Source: Malurus cyaneus samueli (Eukaryota; Chordata; Aves; Passeriformes; Maluridae). From it: 64,000 nt of DNA. The position numbers and the translations under genes are program-made. The notes under the pieces are model-generated. The model made no database searches. It was not told the DNA's origin and saw only the letters and a list, made by a program, of their open reading frames with translations. Below are positions 24,947 to 36,889 of this stretch, piece by piece. Where the stretch lies: the NCBI GenBank assembly GCA_009741485.1, contig CM019214.1, positions 8,174,886 through 8,238,885 of the forward strand, in the 5' to 3' direction. Numbering within the stretch: the first letter of the stretch is position 1; every line of letters starts with the position of its first letter.

Positions 24947-27900
24947 CAGCTCAGGCAGGCTGGGGGCTCTGAGGTCACTGTGACCCCACAAAGCAAGGCC
25001 TGGCCCACCCCAACCCCACACAAACACTGACATTGTCTGGAGACATTGACCTCATCCCATTTTTCACAGAGCCTTATGCTGCTTTTCCTCACTGCCCCTT
25101 GGCTTTCCCTGCCATCCCAGAGCAGAGCCTGGGCAGGAGCCATGGTGTTCCTGTCATTCCCTGGGTGTGTTTACACGGTACTGTTGCCTGGCATTACACA
25201 CAAACCTTTCCAAACATTGTTAAAATGATAATATAAAAGTAAATATTTAATTGAAAGGCTTTCAAGGTGCACAGTATGGTGATATGCACATGAAGTACAG
25301 TAGTTCTGCAATTTTTATAAGGTTAATTGATTAGTATACCTATCAAATATTGTCCAATTAGAAGAGCAGTTGGTTAGGTAATTTTACCCTGGGTACTGTC
25401 CCACTGGAATTGGTCCAGGGGCTTTTTTGCCCCATTTCTTGTCGTGTCTTTTCAGATTCTGGTTGGATAACAAAATGTCTTTGCTGTAGGTTGTCTTCTT
25501 GAAAAGAAGACTAAACGATATTTCAGGAATGTATTAGAAGGTTAGCTTATTGTTCTAAAATGTAGGGAAAAAATGGTAGGAAAAGTTCTAGAAGCTACAA
25601 CCATTTATTAGCTGTCTACAAAGCTACAAATATAGGAAAAGACATAAAAAGCTAAAAAGCTTTAGGCATCAGTACCTGCTCAATTAGGGACAGTGATGCT
25701 GATGTGCCTTGAACAACAGATATTCCTACTGATGGCAGGGGGAGGTAGGTTGTGCAGAAGAGAGGACAGAGCTCAGATGTGCTCAACTAACACACAAAAC
25801 TTGAAATGTTATTTTTCTCTTTCTAGAAGAAAGTTTTAAAGTAATTCATCAGAATACTGCCGCAACAGTTAATTAAACTTTCATTTGCAGTTCAGTTTCT
25901 ACCTACCAGTCAGATCCATTTATCAAATGAAGACTTACTAATGGAGCAAGAACCTTAGCAGAAAAAAAAACCCTCCCAAATATTTTTTAATAAAATGAAA
26001 AAGTAGGTAAAGATGGAATGTCACAGAATAGGAATAGATAATTAAATTAACGCTAAGATTTTTTAAATTTCAGGTAATATCAGTAAGACATCCGTATTAT
26101 CCAGAATAATAACTCTTCCATGAAGATGAAAACAGACGGGAGTTCGATTTTCAATAAGTATTATTTGACACGGTATCATTACTCAGAAAATATGCTGCCA
26201 CAATGCATCAAAATAATCAACATAGAGTTATGATAATCCAGCAGACTGCCTGCTCTGAAAGCAGAAAGGATTGTGAATTTTTATACTATAGATTTGGTTT
26301 TAAAAATTCATTTTGTATTACAGTATGATGTTCCCTGAATCCAAAATGTAATTTATTTTGAAATAAGATAGGCAAAAAAAATTACTTGCTTTCTACTGAA
26401 ATCCAAAGAATAAATTGCTTTTAAAAACTAGAATTGAGAAATAATATTAAACAACATATTTTAAGAATGACATACGATCATTCAATCCTTCCATAAAATA
26501 TGCTGATGCAAACACATCCCCTGCCTTTCATTTTGTTTACATAAACAGGTGGCTTCCAAGATATTCATGTGAAAAGGAGTTGATATCATTGCTTTTCATA
26601 AGGTCTTGCATTTAACTGTTCAAATATAGAAACTGAGTCTGAAGTAACAACAAATGCATTATTTCTGTTTTACAGTGAAGAAAGGATGGAAATTTTTCAT
26701 TAAATCTGGAAGTTCTCTACTCTTTACAAAACAATGCTCATGGTCATTAAAATCCTTAAAGCTTGCACAGAGATTGCACTTCTCTCTGCCAGCCCTCCTC
26801 TATTAAGTTATTTGTCCTCAACAAAAATTGTGTTTCAAAGCCTATCAGGATAAAACACAGCTTAATGGGAAATGTTTAGACTAGTTATAAGCCAGAATAG
26901 CAAACTGAAGACTTACAGCAAAAGTAGAATTCTTTTTTGCAATAAGGATGATCTGGTTTGTAAGAGTTTTTTGCACATCACAAATATATGTGTGTATCAA
27001 TATAATACACCTATATGTGAAATATGTCCATATATTTATCTAGAAGCAAAGTAGTAATTTAGGGAATATCACACTATTGATGACTGAGAATTTTCAGCTG
27101 TTAAATGCTGAATCCTTCTCTACTAAAGACAAAGAAAGCTGTGCTCAGGACAGAAACACAAAACTCAACATCCCAATGACTTTTTCCCAGACACTCATAA
27201 CAATGTACCAGTGAAAAGCAAGTCGGAATTTTACAGTAAACTTGAGTTCATTTGCATTCCAGCTTTTAGATAATTTGGCAGCATTTACAAAGTTATGAAT
27301 TTAGTTGAGGGTAGACAAAAAGGGAAACAAAAATTAGGTGCAGCTTGTTAAAAAGAAAAAAGGAAAAATATATAAAAATCCAAAGCCCATAAAAGGGAAT
27401 CCTTGAAAGCTTTTATCAAATTTTTTAAAGAAAACCAAGATGTTCTACTCTATTTAAAGACTTCTTAGGCTACAGTTGCAAAGCCTCTAGCAAGATATTC
27501 ATGCCTTTCTCATTTTTGTCGGTTTATGTAGAGGTTAATGGAGCTGCTGATAATTTACATGAAGCTGACAAGAGATTTAAAGCCTTTGCATTTCATTTAG
27601 GCTTCATTATGCACCCTGAAGTTCAGGAATACTTGAGCCTAATCCAACTGGACCTCAGGAAAGCGTATTATTAATGATGTCCACACTTGAAGTTGAATCA
27701 GACCTATAGAAAATAATCCCTTGTGGTATTTCCGTAATGCCTTCTGTTCCAAACTGAAACTGGAATGAACTTACACACATATGGAAGTGTGACAATAATT
27801 GATTTTTTAAAAATTCTGAAATAGTAGTCAAACTTTTGGTTATTAATTATTTTAGGCAAATATCTCTAAGGAAGAAAAAAAAATCTGAGGTATCACTGTT

Positions 27901-28374
27901 GAATCTGGTTTATCTAACATAACTCAATGACTGAAGAAATCTATTTGAGACATTTTCTGATTGACAGCCTGGTATGTTCAAGATTTCTACATCTTAGATG
28001 ACATAAAAACAAATATAGAAAGTTATATGAAACATTAAAATTACTGTCCTGACTCTACTAACTGTCTTCAAAAGTAATGTAATGACTTCATTGGACAATC
28101 CCATCTTCAATCTATTGTTCTAAAAATTTACCCTTTTGTGTTGCCTTTTATCTGAAGATTGCACAAATCAAAGTCTTTCTGCTGAAGCAGACAAGAAAGC
28201 CCTACTTGCTTTAAAGAGAGCTGAAATTTGAATGATTAAGATGGGATCTTAATCCACACATAGCAAAGGCTTTGAAATGGGCATTAATATAAACCAGAAC
28301 CTGAAACGTGGGGCACAGCTTATAAGAACAAGGAGTAATTTTCTGGAAGTTGAATGCAGTGTTGTGTGGAGGTA

Positions 28375-28904
28375 CTAATCCTGGGATGCAACAAATTCAG
28401 GAGAAGCAAGTTCACATCTGGAAAGCTGCGTCCAGTTCTGGACTCCCCAGTCCAAGAAGCACAAGGAGTTACTGGAGAGGGTCCAGCAGAGGCTACAAAG
28501 ATTATTGGGGGTCTGGAACAACTCCTGTGAGGACAGACAATGGGAACTGGGCCCATTCAGTCAGGGGAAGAGACAACTGAGAGGGGATCTCATCATTGTA
28601 TAGAAGTGCCTGAAGGGCGAATGCCAAACTCCTTCTAGTGTTCTCAGTGGCAGAACAAGGGAAATGACAATGAGCTGAAATGCAGGAGTTCCATCTCAAT
28701 ATGAGGAAAAACTTCTTTCCTGTGTGTGTAACTGAACACTGGAACGGGCTGCACAGAGAAACTGTGGAGTCTCCATCTCTGGAGATATTCAAAATCTGCC
28801 TGGATGTGATCCTGTATAACCTGCTCTAGGTGAAGCAGAGGGGGTTGGATTAGATGGTCTCCAGAGGTTCCTTCTAACCCCAACCACTCTGTAATTCTGT
28901 GATT
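28375..28904 (+). mobile_element. CR1 LINE, truncated 3' end
   Basis: The sequence matches the 3' part of avian CR1 on the plus strand. It contains GCTGCGTCCAGTTCTGGACT, GAGAGGGTCCAGCAGAGGCT, ACTGGAACGGGCTGCACAGA and GGTTGGATTAGATGGTCTCC, and ends in CTGTAATTCTGTGATT. It is 5'-truncated at roughly 28.37 kb, as most CR1 copies are, and its reading frame is broken. The 5' boundary is approximate. Confidence 0.9.
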
Positions 28905-29812
28905 TAAATGCCACTCACTGACTTTGTCACCCAAACTGAAAGAAATCACATGCATCTGTAATGGAAGAAATAGGTTCAAAAAGGGATAGATACATGAAAT
29001 AAATATTAAGTAGTTGTATATAGGAAATTAATCAACGCTATCCTTTAACTGGAAGAAATACTGCAATTACCAAAGACCATTCCAGAATTCAATCCATAAA
29101 TTAGGTGAAGCACTGAAGATTGTAATAAAAAGGAAAGAAAGAAAATTACTGCAGTTAGTGTTGAATGTGTCTTTCCCTATGCAATGTAATGTAGCTATTG
29201 TTGGTGTGTGAATCTCTGATGATAAATTATGAGAGCTGAAAGGAGATTTTTTTCTTGTTAATTTCCTTCACAAAGTACTATGCAATCTGCAGCAGCCAAA
29301 AGTCACTATAATTAAATCTAATCCACTTCTGTGCCAACGACCTAAACATAACACATATATAATACTCCCAGACAATTAATAAAGTTTGCAACCATTATAT
29401 TTCTTAGGTCCTTTTCACATACCAATTGAGGAAATGATTAATAATAGCACTTGTGTAGATTTAACAGTGTATGAAGATGTGTTATTACACATGACACAAA
29501 AGACAGACTAAAAAACCCTTCAAGTTTTGTGCTTTTACTTTAATGGAATCCCATGTAGCAATATATAGGGAAGCTGAGTACATAAGTTTGATCTCCTTTA
29601 GCTGTTACCTTAAGAGCCCTTTTTGGGAACATTTGGTCTGGCTGTACTCCTATTTTTGAGGCCAGAAGCTGTTCAGTTTCTGAAAACTGCAGCTATGATG
29701 ACTTTATGTCATTCCTCTATTTTCACCACACAATCTTTTGTATCTTCTTAGCTTTATTTTATTACAATATTCCTTTCCTCTCTCTCTGACACTTAAACCC
29801 TTTTGCAGGAAC

Positions 29813-29866
29813 AGAATCTTAAAATTGTAGAATAGTTTGGGTTAGAAGGGACCAACCAGCTCTGGT
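29813..29866 (-). mobile_element. Short CR1 3'-end fragment
   Basis: AATCTTAAAATTGTAGAATAG and TTTGGGTTAGAAGGGACC are the reverse complement of the last 50 or so bases of CR1. Only this tail is recognisable, so the copy was either inserted very short or has decayed. Confidence 0.6.
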
Positions 29867-30886
29867 GTCTTCCCTGTATTACCTTCTTCATGTCTAGAAA
29901 AGGTGCCATTTCTTTCCTGTCCAGCACATGTTTCTTTCTTTTTTTTTTCATGTTAAATGTTCTGAATTCACATCTTAAGAGGTTGTGATGGAGGCACTTG
30001 ATGCCTCTCATTCACATGCAGAGTTTTCATGCACCTGTCCTCCCTTTTCTCTCCCCATCATGAAAAGGTCACATATTTCACAGGATTAGCTATTAATAAT
30101 ATCCAAAGAACTCTTTGTGGGACCTGTACTGTTAACTAGCATTCAGTGGTCAATAACAAATGTTTTTCTGAACTCTGACCACCTATAATGCTAGCCAACT
30201 TCCATGGAAATGTAAAAGCTGAGCCAGTCTGTACAACTGTTATTCCTAGCAAGGATGCAAATATTAGGCAAATAGATGGAAGGGCTTCTGTGATGGAGGA
30301 GGGAAAAGTGGAGTGCATAATAGCTAGAGGGTTAAGATTTTCTCTGTAGGAATCACTCTCAAGGTAGCTGTGAGTTTGGAGAATAAAATGATTCAGGGTA
30401 TTTGCTTGAAGCTTCTTTGCAGCTACATTGATCAAATTATTATTCATCGGCTTTGCAAGCTGCTTATAACTGCCATGACTAGAAGATATCCTTGATTTTT
30501 TTCCATTAACATTTTATCTTCTAACCTAAATATTTACCTAGTTATATTGTTGATTATTGGACACTTGTGAAGCTTCTAACCAGCTGGTTTGTTTACAACT
30601 TCCCCTTCTAATATCTCCTGAATTATTTAAAGCCTACACTGCAGTCCTGCTCAAAACCATTCCACAAAGCATTCCAGAAGAAAAAACATTCATCTCGAGT
30701 TGCTTTTCAAGTTTGTTTTCTTCCTCAGGGTGTAAAATCTCTAAAATATACACTTAAAATGTCTAAAAGATTGTATATTCTGAACCCACAGTATGATACA
30801 TACAATTCAATTTGTTTTCAAAGGAAGACTCTCTTCTATTTTTGTGTAAAAGTACAAGGTCTTGTGAAAGCACAAATCTTACTTAC

Positions 30887-30998
30887 AGATTGTTCCGGGT
30901 CAGTCTCAATCACAAAATGGCTGGGATCACTGTTAAACATTTGTAGCTTCAAAGTTTCATTAGTAGGATTAGAAAGAGGTATGTACTGATAAACCCAT
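30887..30998 (-). CDS. CFAP47: CFAP47-like exon 4 of 7 in window: next ASH-type domain
   Basis: This 112-nt exon has acceptor TTTTTTCCAG and consensus donor GTAAGT. Its first base completes the Lys codon from the exon at 34320-34427, and it ends in phase 0. The 37 codons read WVYQYIPLSNPTNETLKLQM and then FNSDPSHFVIETDPEQS. 'IPLSNPTNETL' repeats the 'IPITNPTDKSL' motif two exons upstream, showing that a second tandem ASH-type domain begins here. This internal repeat within the joined protein independently supports the exon chain. The ORF runs on past the acceptor on the genomic strand, but the good polypyrimidine tract and phase match set the exon start. Confidence 0.88.
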
Positions 30999-33900
30999 CT
31001 GGAAAAAAAAACATATATACAATGACAATTAATTACAAAGCTTCTTCCAGAACATGTCATTATTCATATATTTTTTTTTAATTTCCTGAAAAATTCAGGG
31101 TTTTTTTTTTTTCTGTTTTAAAAATAATAATTAGTTTTCATTGCATCAGCATTTCCCCACTAGAGTGGACACATATTTATAACTTTAATTACTATTACTA
31201 ACCATCATTAATAACAATAAATCCTGAATTAATTCAATGTTTCATTTTGTACAATTGTTGTTCATTACAGTATAATCATTGAACCATTATGCTGCATAGG
31301 TAGATTGTATATTTCAATGAGTATAGTGACTGTCCCAGAACAAAGAAATGTTATGCTTTGAATAAGTTGCCCCTCAGTTTTACAGACTTTCTTTCTTTAT
31401 TTTCCAGTGAAAGAATAAACATGAGATATTTTCAATAAGGAGAAAAATTTTCAAATAATTCATAAGACTCCCAACATTTCCTCTCATACAGTCAAAATAT
31501 TGTATTTTTTACTTTTAACTTTTAAAGTTATATGACCATAAATCACATTCTTGTTGTAACACAAGGGACACTGAGAAGAAATTCAAGGTGAATAAGTGAA
31601 AACAGTAAATAAGAAAAGTTTGAAAAATGAGATACATATATTGGTTTTGCTGTAATTTATCTCCCAATGGATATTCCCTCTAGTCAAAGCTGTGGCAGGT
31701 CAACTGCCAGATAGCTCTACATATTTATCATCTGGAAAAAATTAGTCTGTTAATCATAGCTAAATCAGTAAGGAAAAAGAAAAAATAAAAAGCAACATTC
31801 AGTCCAGCTTTATGACTGTAACTTGAGACCCTGAAACCTGTTCACAGGTGGGCTCCTTCCAACCTGTGACATAAATCCCAAGATTTTTTTCTGACTAAGA
31901 GTGTCAAAGCATTGTATCACTGAGATCCCAACAGCAGAGAGTAAAGAAGTACTAGGAAACTTTCACACAGGATTCACTTAATAGTTCCCATTTTTCTATT
32001 TTTCACATTTATGACATCCATCCTTTTTTTTTTCCTTTTTCTCTTTCATCCATAAAACTTTGTCAAAGGAAAAATTTGGAATATCTGAAATTTTAGTAGG
32101 GAGCTACCTGACTGCTAGAGGTTCTTCATGTCATCAAAATCCTGCCACCCCACACAGACTGACTGTTGTGGTTAGGCTGGAAAAATTGTTGCATATGGCA
32201 GTAAATTCCAAACCACTGGGAAAACCCTTCAACTGACTCATCTTCAGTGACTCCACTGAGGAGCTCATAACAAGATGGATAAGATGAAAAATACAAGGGA
32301 GAAAGCTTCCTTCCTTAGAAACATATGCTAAAGGATGTGTTAAATATACCCTGACACAAACAAAATGCAGATCTGACAGTGATAACCCCAGAATTTTAGG
32401 GAATGTGAAGAAGGATTAAAATATAAATTGTTAGAATTTTTTTTTCTCTTTCAAGAATTGCTTACAAATTGATTCTAAGTTATCAATGGGTTCCTGTCTC
32501 CTAATCCAATTCTGGGTAATCTTTCAAGGACACAAATTCCTAATTTTTTCAGATCAACAGAAAAAAAAGAAGACAGTGAGCACACAAAAACATTATTCTT
32601 ATATCAATATGTTAATGTTTCCTCTGCATTCAAAGAAAAGGCGGTAGAATGGAAGCGAGTCTGTTAAAGAACTACAGATCTTCACCAACCAGAAATGCTT
32701 CAAACATTTGATGACATTTACAGTTCACATCTCTGGGTACAGAGCAAGGAAGTACATCGATTAAAAAAAAAACTGATATTTTTCTTAAACAGACAACACA
32801 CAGATGTCTACCTGCACTGCCTTTACACATTTAAAATACATTGATGCAGCCAATTTACTTGGACTATCTCATCTTTTCATGAGGCAGAGCAATTCTCAGT
32901 AATTTAACTGTAACCTGAATGCCATCACTGACTGCCATTGTCCAACACTCTGGAATTCAGGAAGAGTGCTGATGACATTATACTGACACTGCTGGGCACC
33001 AACAAAAAGAGCCTGGCACCATCTTCTTGGCACCCACTTTTGTGATATTTATATTACTACTCAGTCTTCTCTCCAGACTAAAGAGGCTCAGGTCTCACAG
33101 TCTCTCCTCACAAGAGATGCTCCAGATCCCTCATCATTCTGCACTGGACCCTCTCCAGGAGCTCCTTGTCTTTCTTGTACTGAGGAGCCCAGAGATGGAC
33201 ACGGTGTTCCTCCTCACATTTACAGATGTGCAGGAATTATAACACACATGTACTTGTAAAGTGAAAAGAAATATCATTTGAAAACATAAAACTCAGTGTT
33301 TGGTGAGTTTGAGATAAGAGTTTTATTTTGACTTTAAGTCAAGAGTTTTAGTTAATGGAACCATTCTCTTCCAACATCCATTTTACTTGCAGTAACAAAG
33401 GATGACTTGCCAATTTTTTTGTGCATGTAGTTCCCAAGCAGTGCATGCCAGAGAAATCTATGAATGCCAAATAATCTGAATGAAAAGTTTTAACTAACTC
33501 CTAACAGCAATAACCTAAGAGTAGAGGAAAATCATGTTTTTTACTCCGGTCAGTACAGAATTTTAAAGTAAAAACCAGGAAATAGCATGATTTGTTTTCT
33601 TTAGAACACAGTAAGAAAGGCATTGTCAGTTATGTCCAGTCTCTGCCTCATATTAGAACAGGAGAATATATTCACTCACAAAAGTTTAATCAGGTAAAAT
33701 TTCATGTTCTGCTAACAACATTTTTGCTCAATCTGTAATGTATATTTACTACAGATTTAGTCAAAGATATACAGAAGCAAGTGGAATTTAGCATTCAGAA
33801 GAGAAGTGTATCCACAGAAACTATTAGTGAGTGGAAAAGCACAACTGAAATTTTGACATTCTGCAAAGTCTTATCCTCAAAGCTTTAGTTTATGTCTTCA

Positions 33901-34319
33901 AAGTCAGAACTGAACTGAACATTATGCTATCAAAGTCCATGAAATTTCCTTGATGGATGGTAGTAACTGGGTTCATTGCTCTAAGTAGCTCATTTTGTTA
34001 GCACTTAAGCATTTCAACCATGTCTACCACCAGGACCTGCAGGACTAAAGTTGCATTGTTTTGCCATTTCTTGAGAGGCTAAAAGATATTGCCAACTGGT
34101 ATACAAGCATTTGTAAAACAGGATTGTCAGTAAATTCCTAGTTCGGAAAGGAGAAAACGAACAGAAAATAAAGTCAACCTACAGAGCTCTACCTACTACC
34201 TAAAAAATTATCTTCAAGCTACCACAGCAAACATGGAGCACTTTGATGTAAACTCTTCATAGGTTTTCATGATTCTTAAAAGCAGTGACCCAGCCCAGCA
34301 TGATGAACTACTCACTTAC
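30999..34319 (-). other. Intron (3.3 kb) between window exons 3 and 4
   Basis: Phase-2 intron, splitting a Lys codon. It contains a CR1 fragment at about 33010-33240 and otherwise only AT-rich sequence with short homopolymers. No RNA gene or additional exon is seen. Confidence 0.75.
33010..33240 (-). mobile_element. CR1 LINE fragment lacking its 3' tail
   Basis: The plus strand reads TCTCCAGACTAAAGAGGCTC, CAGTCTCTCCTCACAAGAGA, GACCCTCTCCAGGAGCTCCT and GTACTGAGGAGCCCAGAGAT. These are the reverse complement of the CR1 segment upstream of its 3' UTR end. The usual terminal tail is missing. A 71-codon plus-strand frame over it is an antisense shadow. Confidence 0.8.
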
Positions 34320-34427
34320 TTTCCAAGCTCACATGAGGTTTCAGGCAGACTAGTTGGCCATGGCTTCTCTACGTTGAATTTCAGGGCATACCAGAATTCT
34401 CCAATCAGGTCTGACCGGAACATGACA
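34320..34427 (-). CDS. CFAP47: CFAP47-like exon 3 of 7 in window
   Basis: This 108-nt exon has acceptor GTTTTTAG and a consensus donor GTAAGT. It begins with the last base of a Ser codon and ends with two bases of a Lys codon that the next exon completes. The peptide reads VMFRSDLIGEFWYALKFNVE, then KPWPTSLPETSCELG. It closes the ASH-type domain begun in the preceding exon; the 'GEFWYAL' strand followed by 'KP.P..LPE..CELG' is a linker I associate with CFAP47. The spliced junction gives CELGK-WVYQYIPL. The exon is compact and its splice sites are strong. The alternative is another member of the ASH-domain ciliary group. Confidence 0.87.
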
Positions 34428-36713
34428 CTAAAAACAAATACATAAGTTTAATATGACAGCTATTTTTTTCAGAAAATTAAAAAAAAACCCTAACAGATTA
34501 AAATTCAGGAGGAACCTAATGAGTTCAACACAGTGAGCTCTTTAATTAGATAATATTTTTCCTCTAACTCTTCTCACTGGTATCTGAGTTCAGCTACCAA
34601 ATCAAATAATACTTAGAATTACTGATGCAACAAAATCTCTTCTTCATCTTTCCTAAATTCTAGCAATAAAATTCATTTGTTGCTTGTGGTTTTTCTTAGT
34701 TAGCTTGCTTTTATCAAAAATACAACTCAAACATATTTAAGCTTACAAGAGTAAGCTTTAATTTCATTTCAATGTCACAATTTTCTTTTTAGCCATTTTG
34801 AAGGGCAATGAAACAGAAATACAATACACTAATTTTAAAAAGGAAAATCCTTTCAAATCTAGTGATAAAAACTGAGGAATAGATATAGACACCTTCCTAC
34901 TAGTATGGCAAAGAGATGCCTTCAAAAGATTATTCTATATATTGTTTTGATGTACAATCAAGGGTTGTCATGACTGAAAATTGCTTGCTGCTGGGTGAGA
35001 TATGTACAGCATAATATTTCTGTGACAGCATTCTAATACAGTCCTTTCCAACTGAGGAATTTCTTTTCCATTTCTTGAGGTTTTTTGAGTAGCAGAGTCA
35101 TAATAACATTAAAACCAAAGAACTGGTGCATATCAAAACTTAGAAGAAATGCAATGTACAAACCCATGACCTACTAAGGTTGAGTTCTTTTTCTAAATTA
35201 TAGATAACGATGTCCATTCCATGACTTTATGGTTCCAGACTATCCCCTGTGCCAACAGAACTTTTAAAGTGAGCATAAAACAGCTCTAGGAAAGAATCAA
35301 CCATGTGAAAAGGTACACCTGCCACAATCCCTTTTCCAACAGCTCTTCCCAGCTGCAAACATAGCAAAGGAAACAGAGCATGGCTTCAGAAAAAAAAAAA
35401 AAAAAAGTTAATGGTGTGGGTGTAATGTGGAAGTAGCTCTGTCCAGCTGTAACTGTATCCTTGGGAGCTACTGCAATTTAAAGGAGATATGAGACACTTC
35501 TGGAACAAAAATGCATAACCATATTGAGAATGTCCAGATGTGCTTTATGTCACCTTTGCATATATTCCTTAAGTCTCAGCCCATCAATCAGCTGAGCCCA
35601 AAATTTTGCCAGTTAAAACAAGCCTTTATCATATTATTGGGAAATTCTGCACATGAAAAATACCAGAAATATCCAGAAATAATACCAGAAAAAAAAAGAG
35701 CTCTAGTCTCACCTGCAGCTTCAGACAGCATTTCTACAAATTCCCACAGAATAATAAAAAAAAACAAATTTACTAGAGTTATAACTACTCATTTTTATAA
35801 AACAGTATTATATGAATCTGTATCATTTAGTGATACCTGACATTAATCTGGTCTTTGGAAAAACCAATACAAGCAAATTAAAAAACCTCTGAATGGATTT
35901 TGATTTTGTAAATATTCTTTCAAAACTGGTCAGATGTCTCTGCTCTCCTCATAAATCACCACATCCACCCTTGTCCCCATCCTCATATTTTTGCCAGTCA
36001 GTTGAGTTAATTGAAAAACAGGGAATTGTTTTTCAATCAGCCCTTTGACTAAATAATGCTTTGGTATCCAAATTCCAGGAAAACAAGCTTTGCAATTCTA
36101 CACTGTTCAGTTGCTTGCTGGACTGTTTTAGCTGAAACTAAGACCAACAGGTCATCTGTCTTTATAGCTAATTATCATACCTGCATGGTTTCCCTAGGAT
36201 TTCCAATGTAAGGAAAAATTTTTAATTAAAAACCTCCCCATATTTATTTAGTAGATCATTGTTAATTAATGGAAGATTATGAAGGTAAATGGATTTAAGT
36301 GAAGACAAAGGGTTCTGGTTTTAGTTATATTTTTACAATTTCATTCCTTCTCAGGAAAAAATAATTGTGCTATTTCCTTTACAGAATTAAAATTACAAAA
36401 CTAACTATTAATCTGAAGTTTTCAAGGGGAGCTTCTAACATTAAGTTTCTAAAACATTATTCACTAAATTCTAGTGAACCAGAACACCAAGGAGTTATTC
36501 TATTGCCTGTCAATAATGCTTTACCCCTCAGAGGAAAGCTGCTGTTTGGGATACAACACACTGAAAGCTGGAAATTTTATTAATTCTATTTATTAACTCC
36601 TGTGGGGTTTTTTTTAGGGCAATATTTTCATCAAGTAACTCAGGTTTCAATGAAAGAAGTTCATTTATTAGTAAAACAGCCACAATCACAAGTGTCAATG
36701 CTCTACAACCTAC
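34428..36713 (-). other. Intron (2.3 kb) between window exons 2 and 3
   Basis: Phase-2 intron, splitting a Ser codon. It holds a 17-A run at 35390-35406 and a small region of repeated ATACCAGAAATA motifs near 35.66-35.69 kb. Nothing else is recognisable. Confidence 0.75.
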
Positions 36714-36889
36714 CTTCCACTAAAAAAACCAAGAGCAGATGGGGAAAACAGTAAGTGATATGAAAATGTTTGTTTGGGCTCAATAGTGAAAGACTTTTCT
36801 CCGGAAAGGGATGGATGGTCCAGCAGCACACCCATCCTGAGAGATTTATCTGTAGGATTAGTGATGGGAATATTGATTCCAACCGTATC
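36714..36889 (-). CDS. CFAP47: CFAP47-like exon 2 of 7 in window: start of an ASH-type domain
   Basis: This 176-nt exon runs from acceptor TTCTTTCTAG to donor GTAGGT. It starts in phase 0 and ends with two bases of a Ser codon. It encodes 58 full codons beginning DTVGINIPITNPTDKSLRMG and later FTIEPKQTFSYHLLFSPSAL and GFFSG. The 'I-P-I-x-N-P-T' segment is typical of the first strands of an ASH/MSP-type immunoglobulin-like domain, and 'F-S-P-x-x-x-G-x-x-x-G-x-V' of its later strands. Such domains line up in tandem in axonemal proteins. It joins without a break to the exon at 34320-34427, forming GFFSG-S-VMFRSD. No stop codons or frame breaks are seen. I am sure it is a coding exon and fairly sure of the family. 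Confidence 0.85.

Larger units (their letters stand above)
23851..30886 (-). other. Intron (7.0 kb) between window exons 4 and 5
   Basis: Phase-0 intron. It holds the GATT microsatellite and imperfect CCAAT-containing duplication near 24.8-24.95 kb, a CR1 3' end at about 28375-28904 and a short CR1 fragment near 29.8 kb. The part at 23950-25200 is more GC-rich than its surroundings but shows no CpG island or gene. The rest shows nothing recognisable. Confidence 0.75.

Noticed and set aside
24555..25236. Cluster of overlapping frames on both strands in a GC-richer patch
   Set aside because: Frames overlap in all directions and include the GATT repeat; there is no CpG island, splice pattern or recognisable protein.
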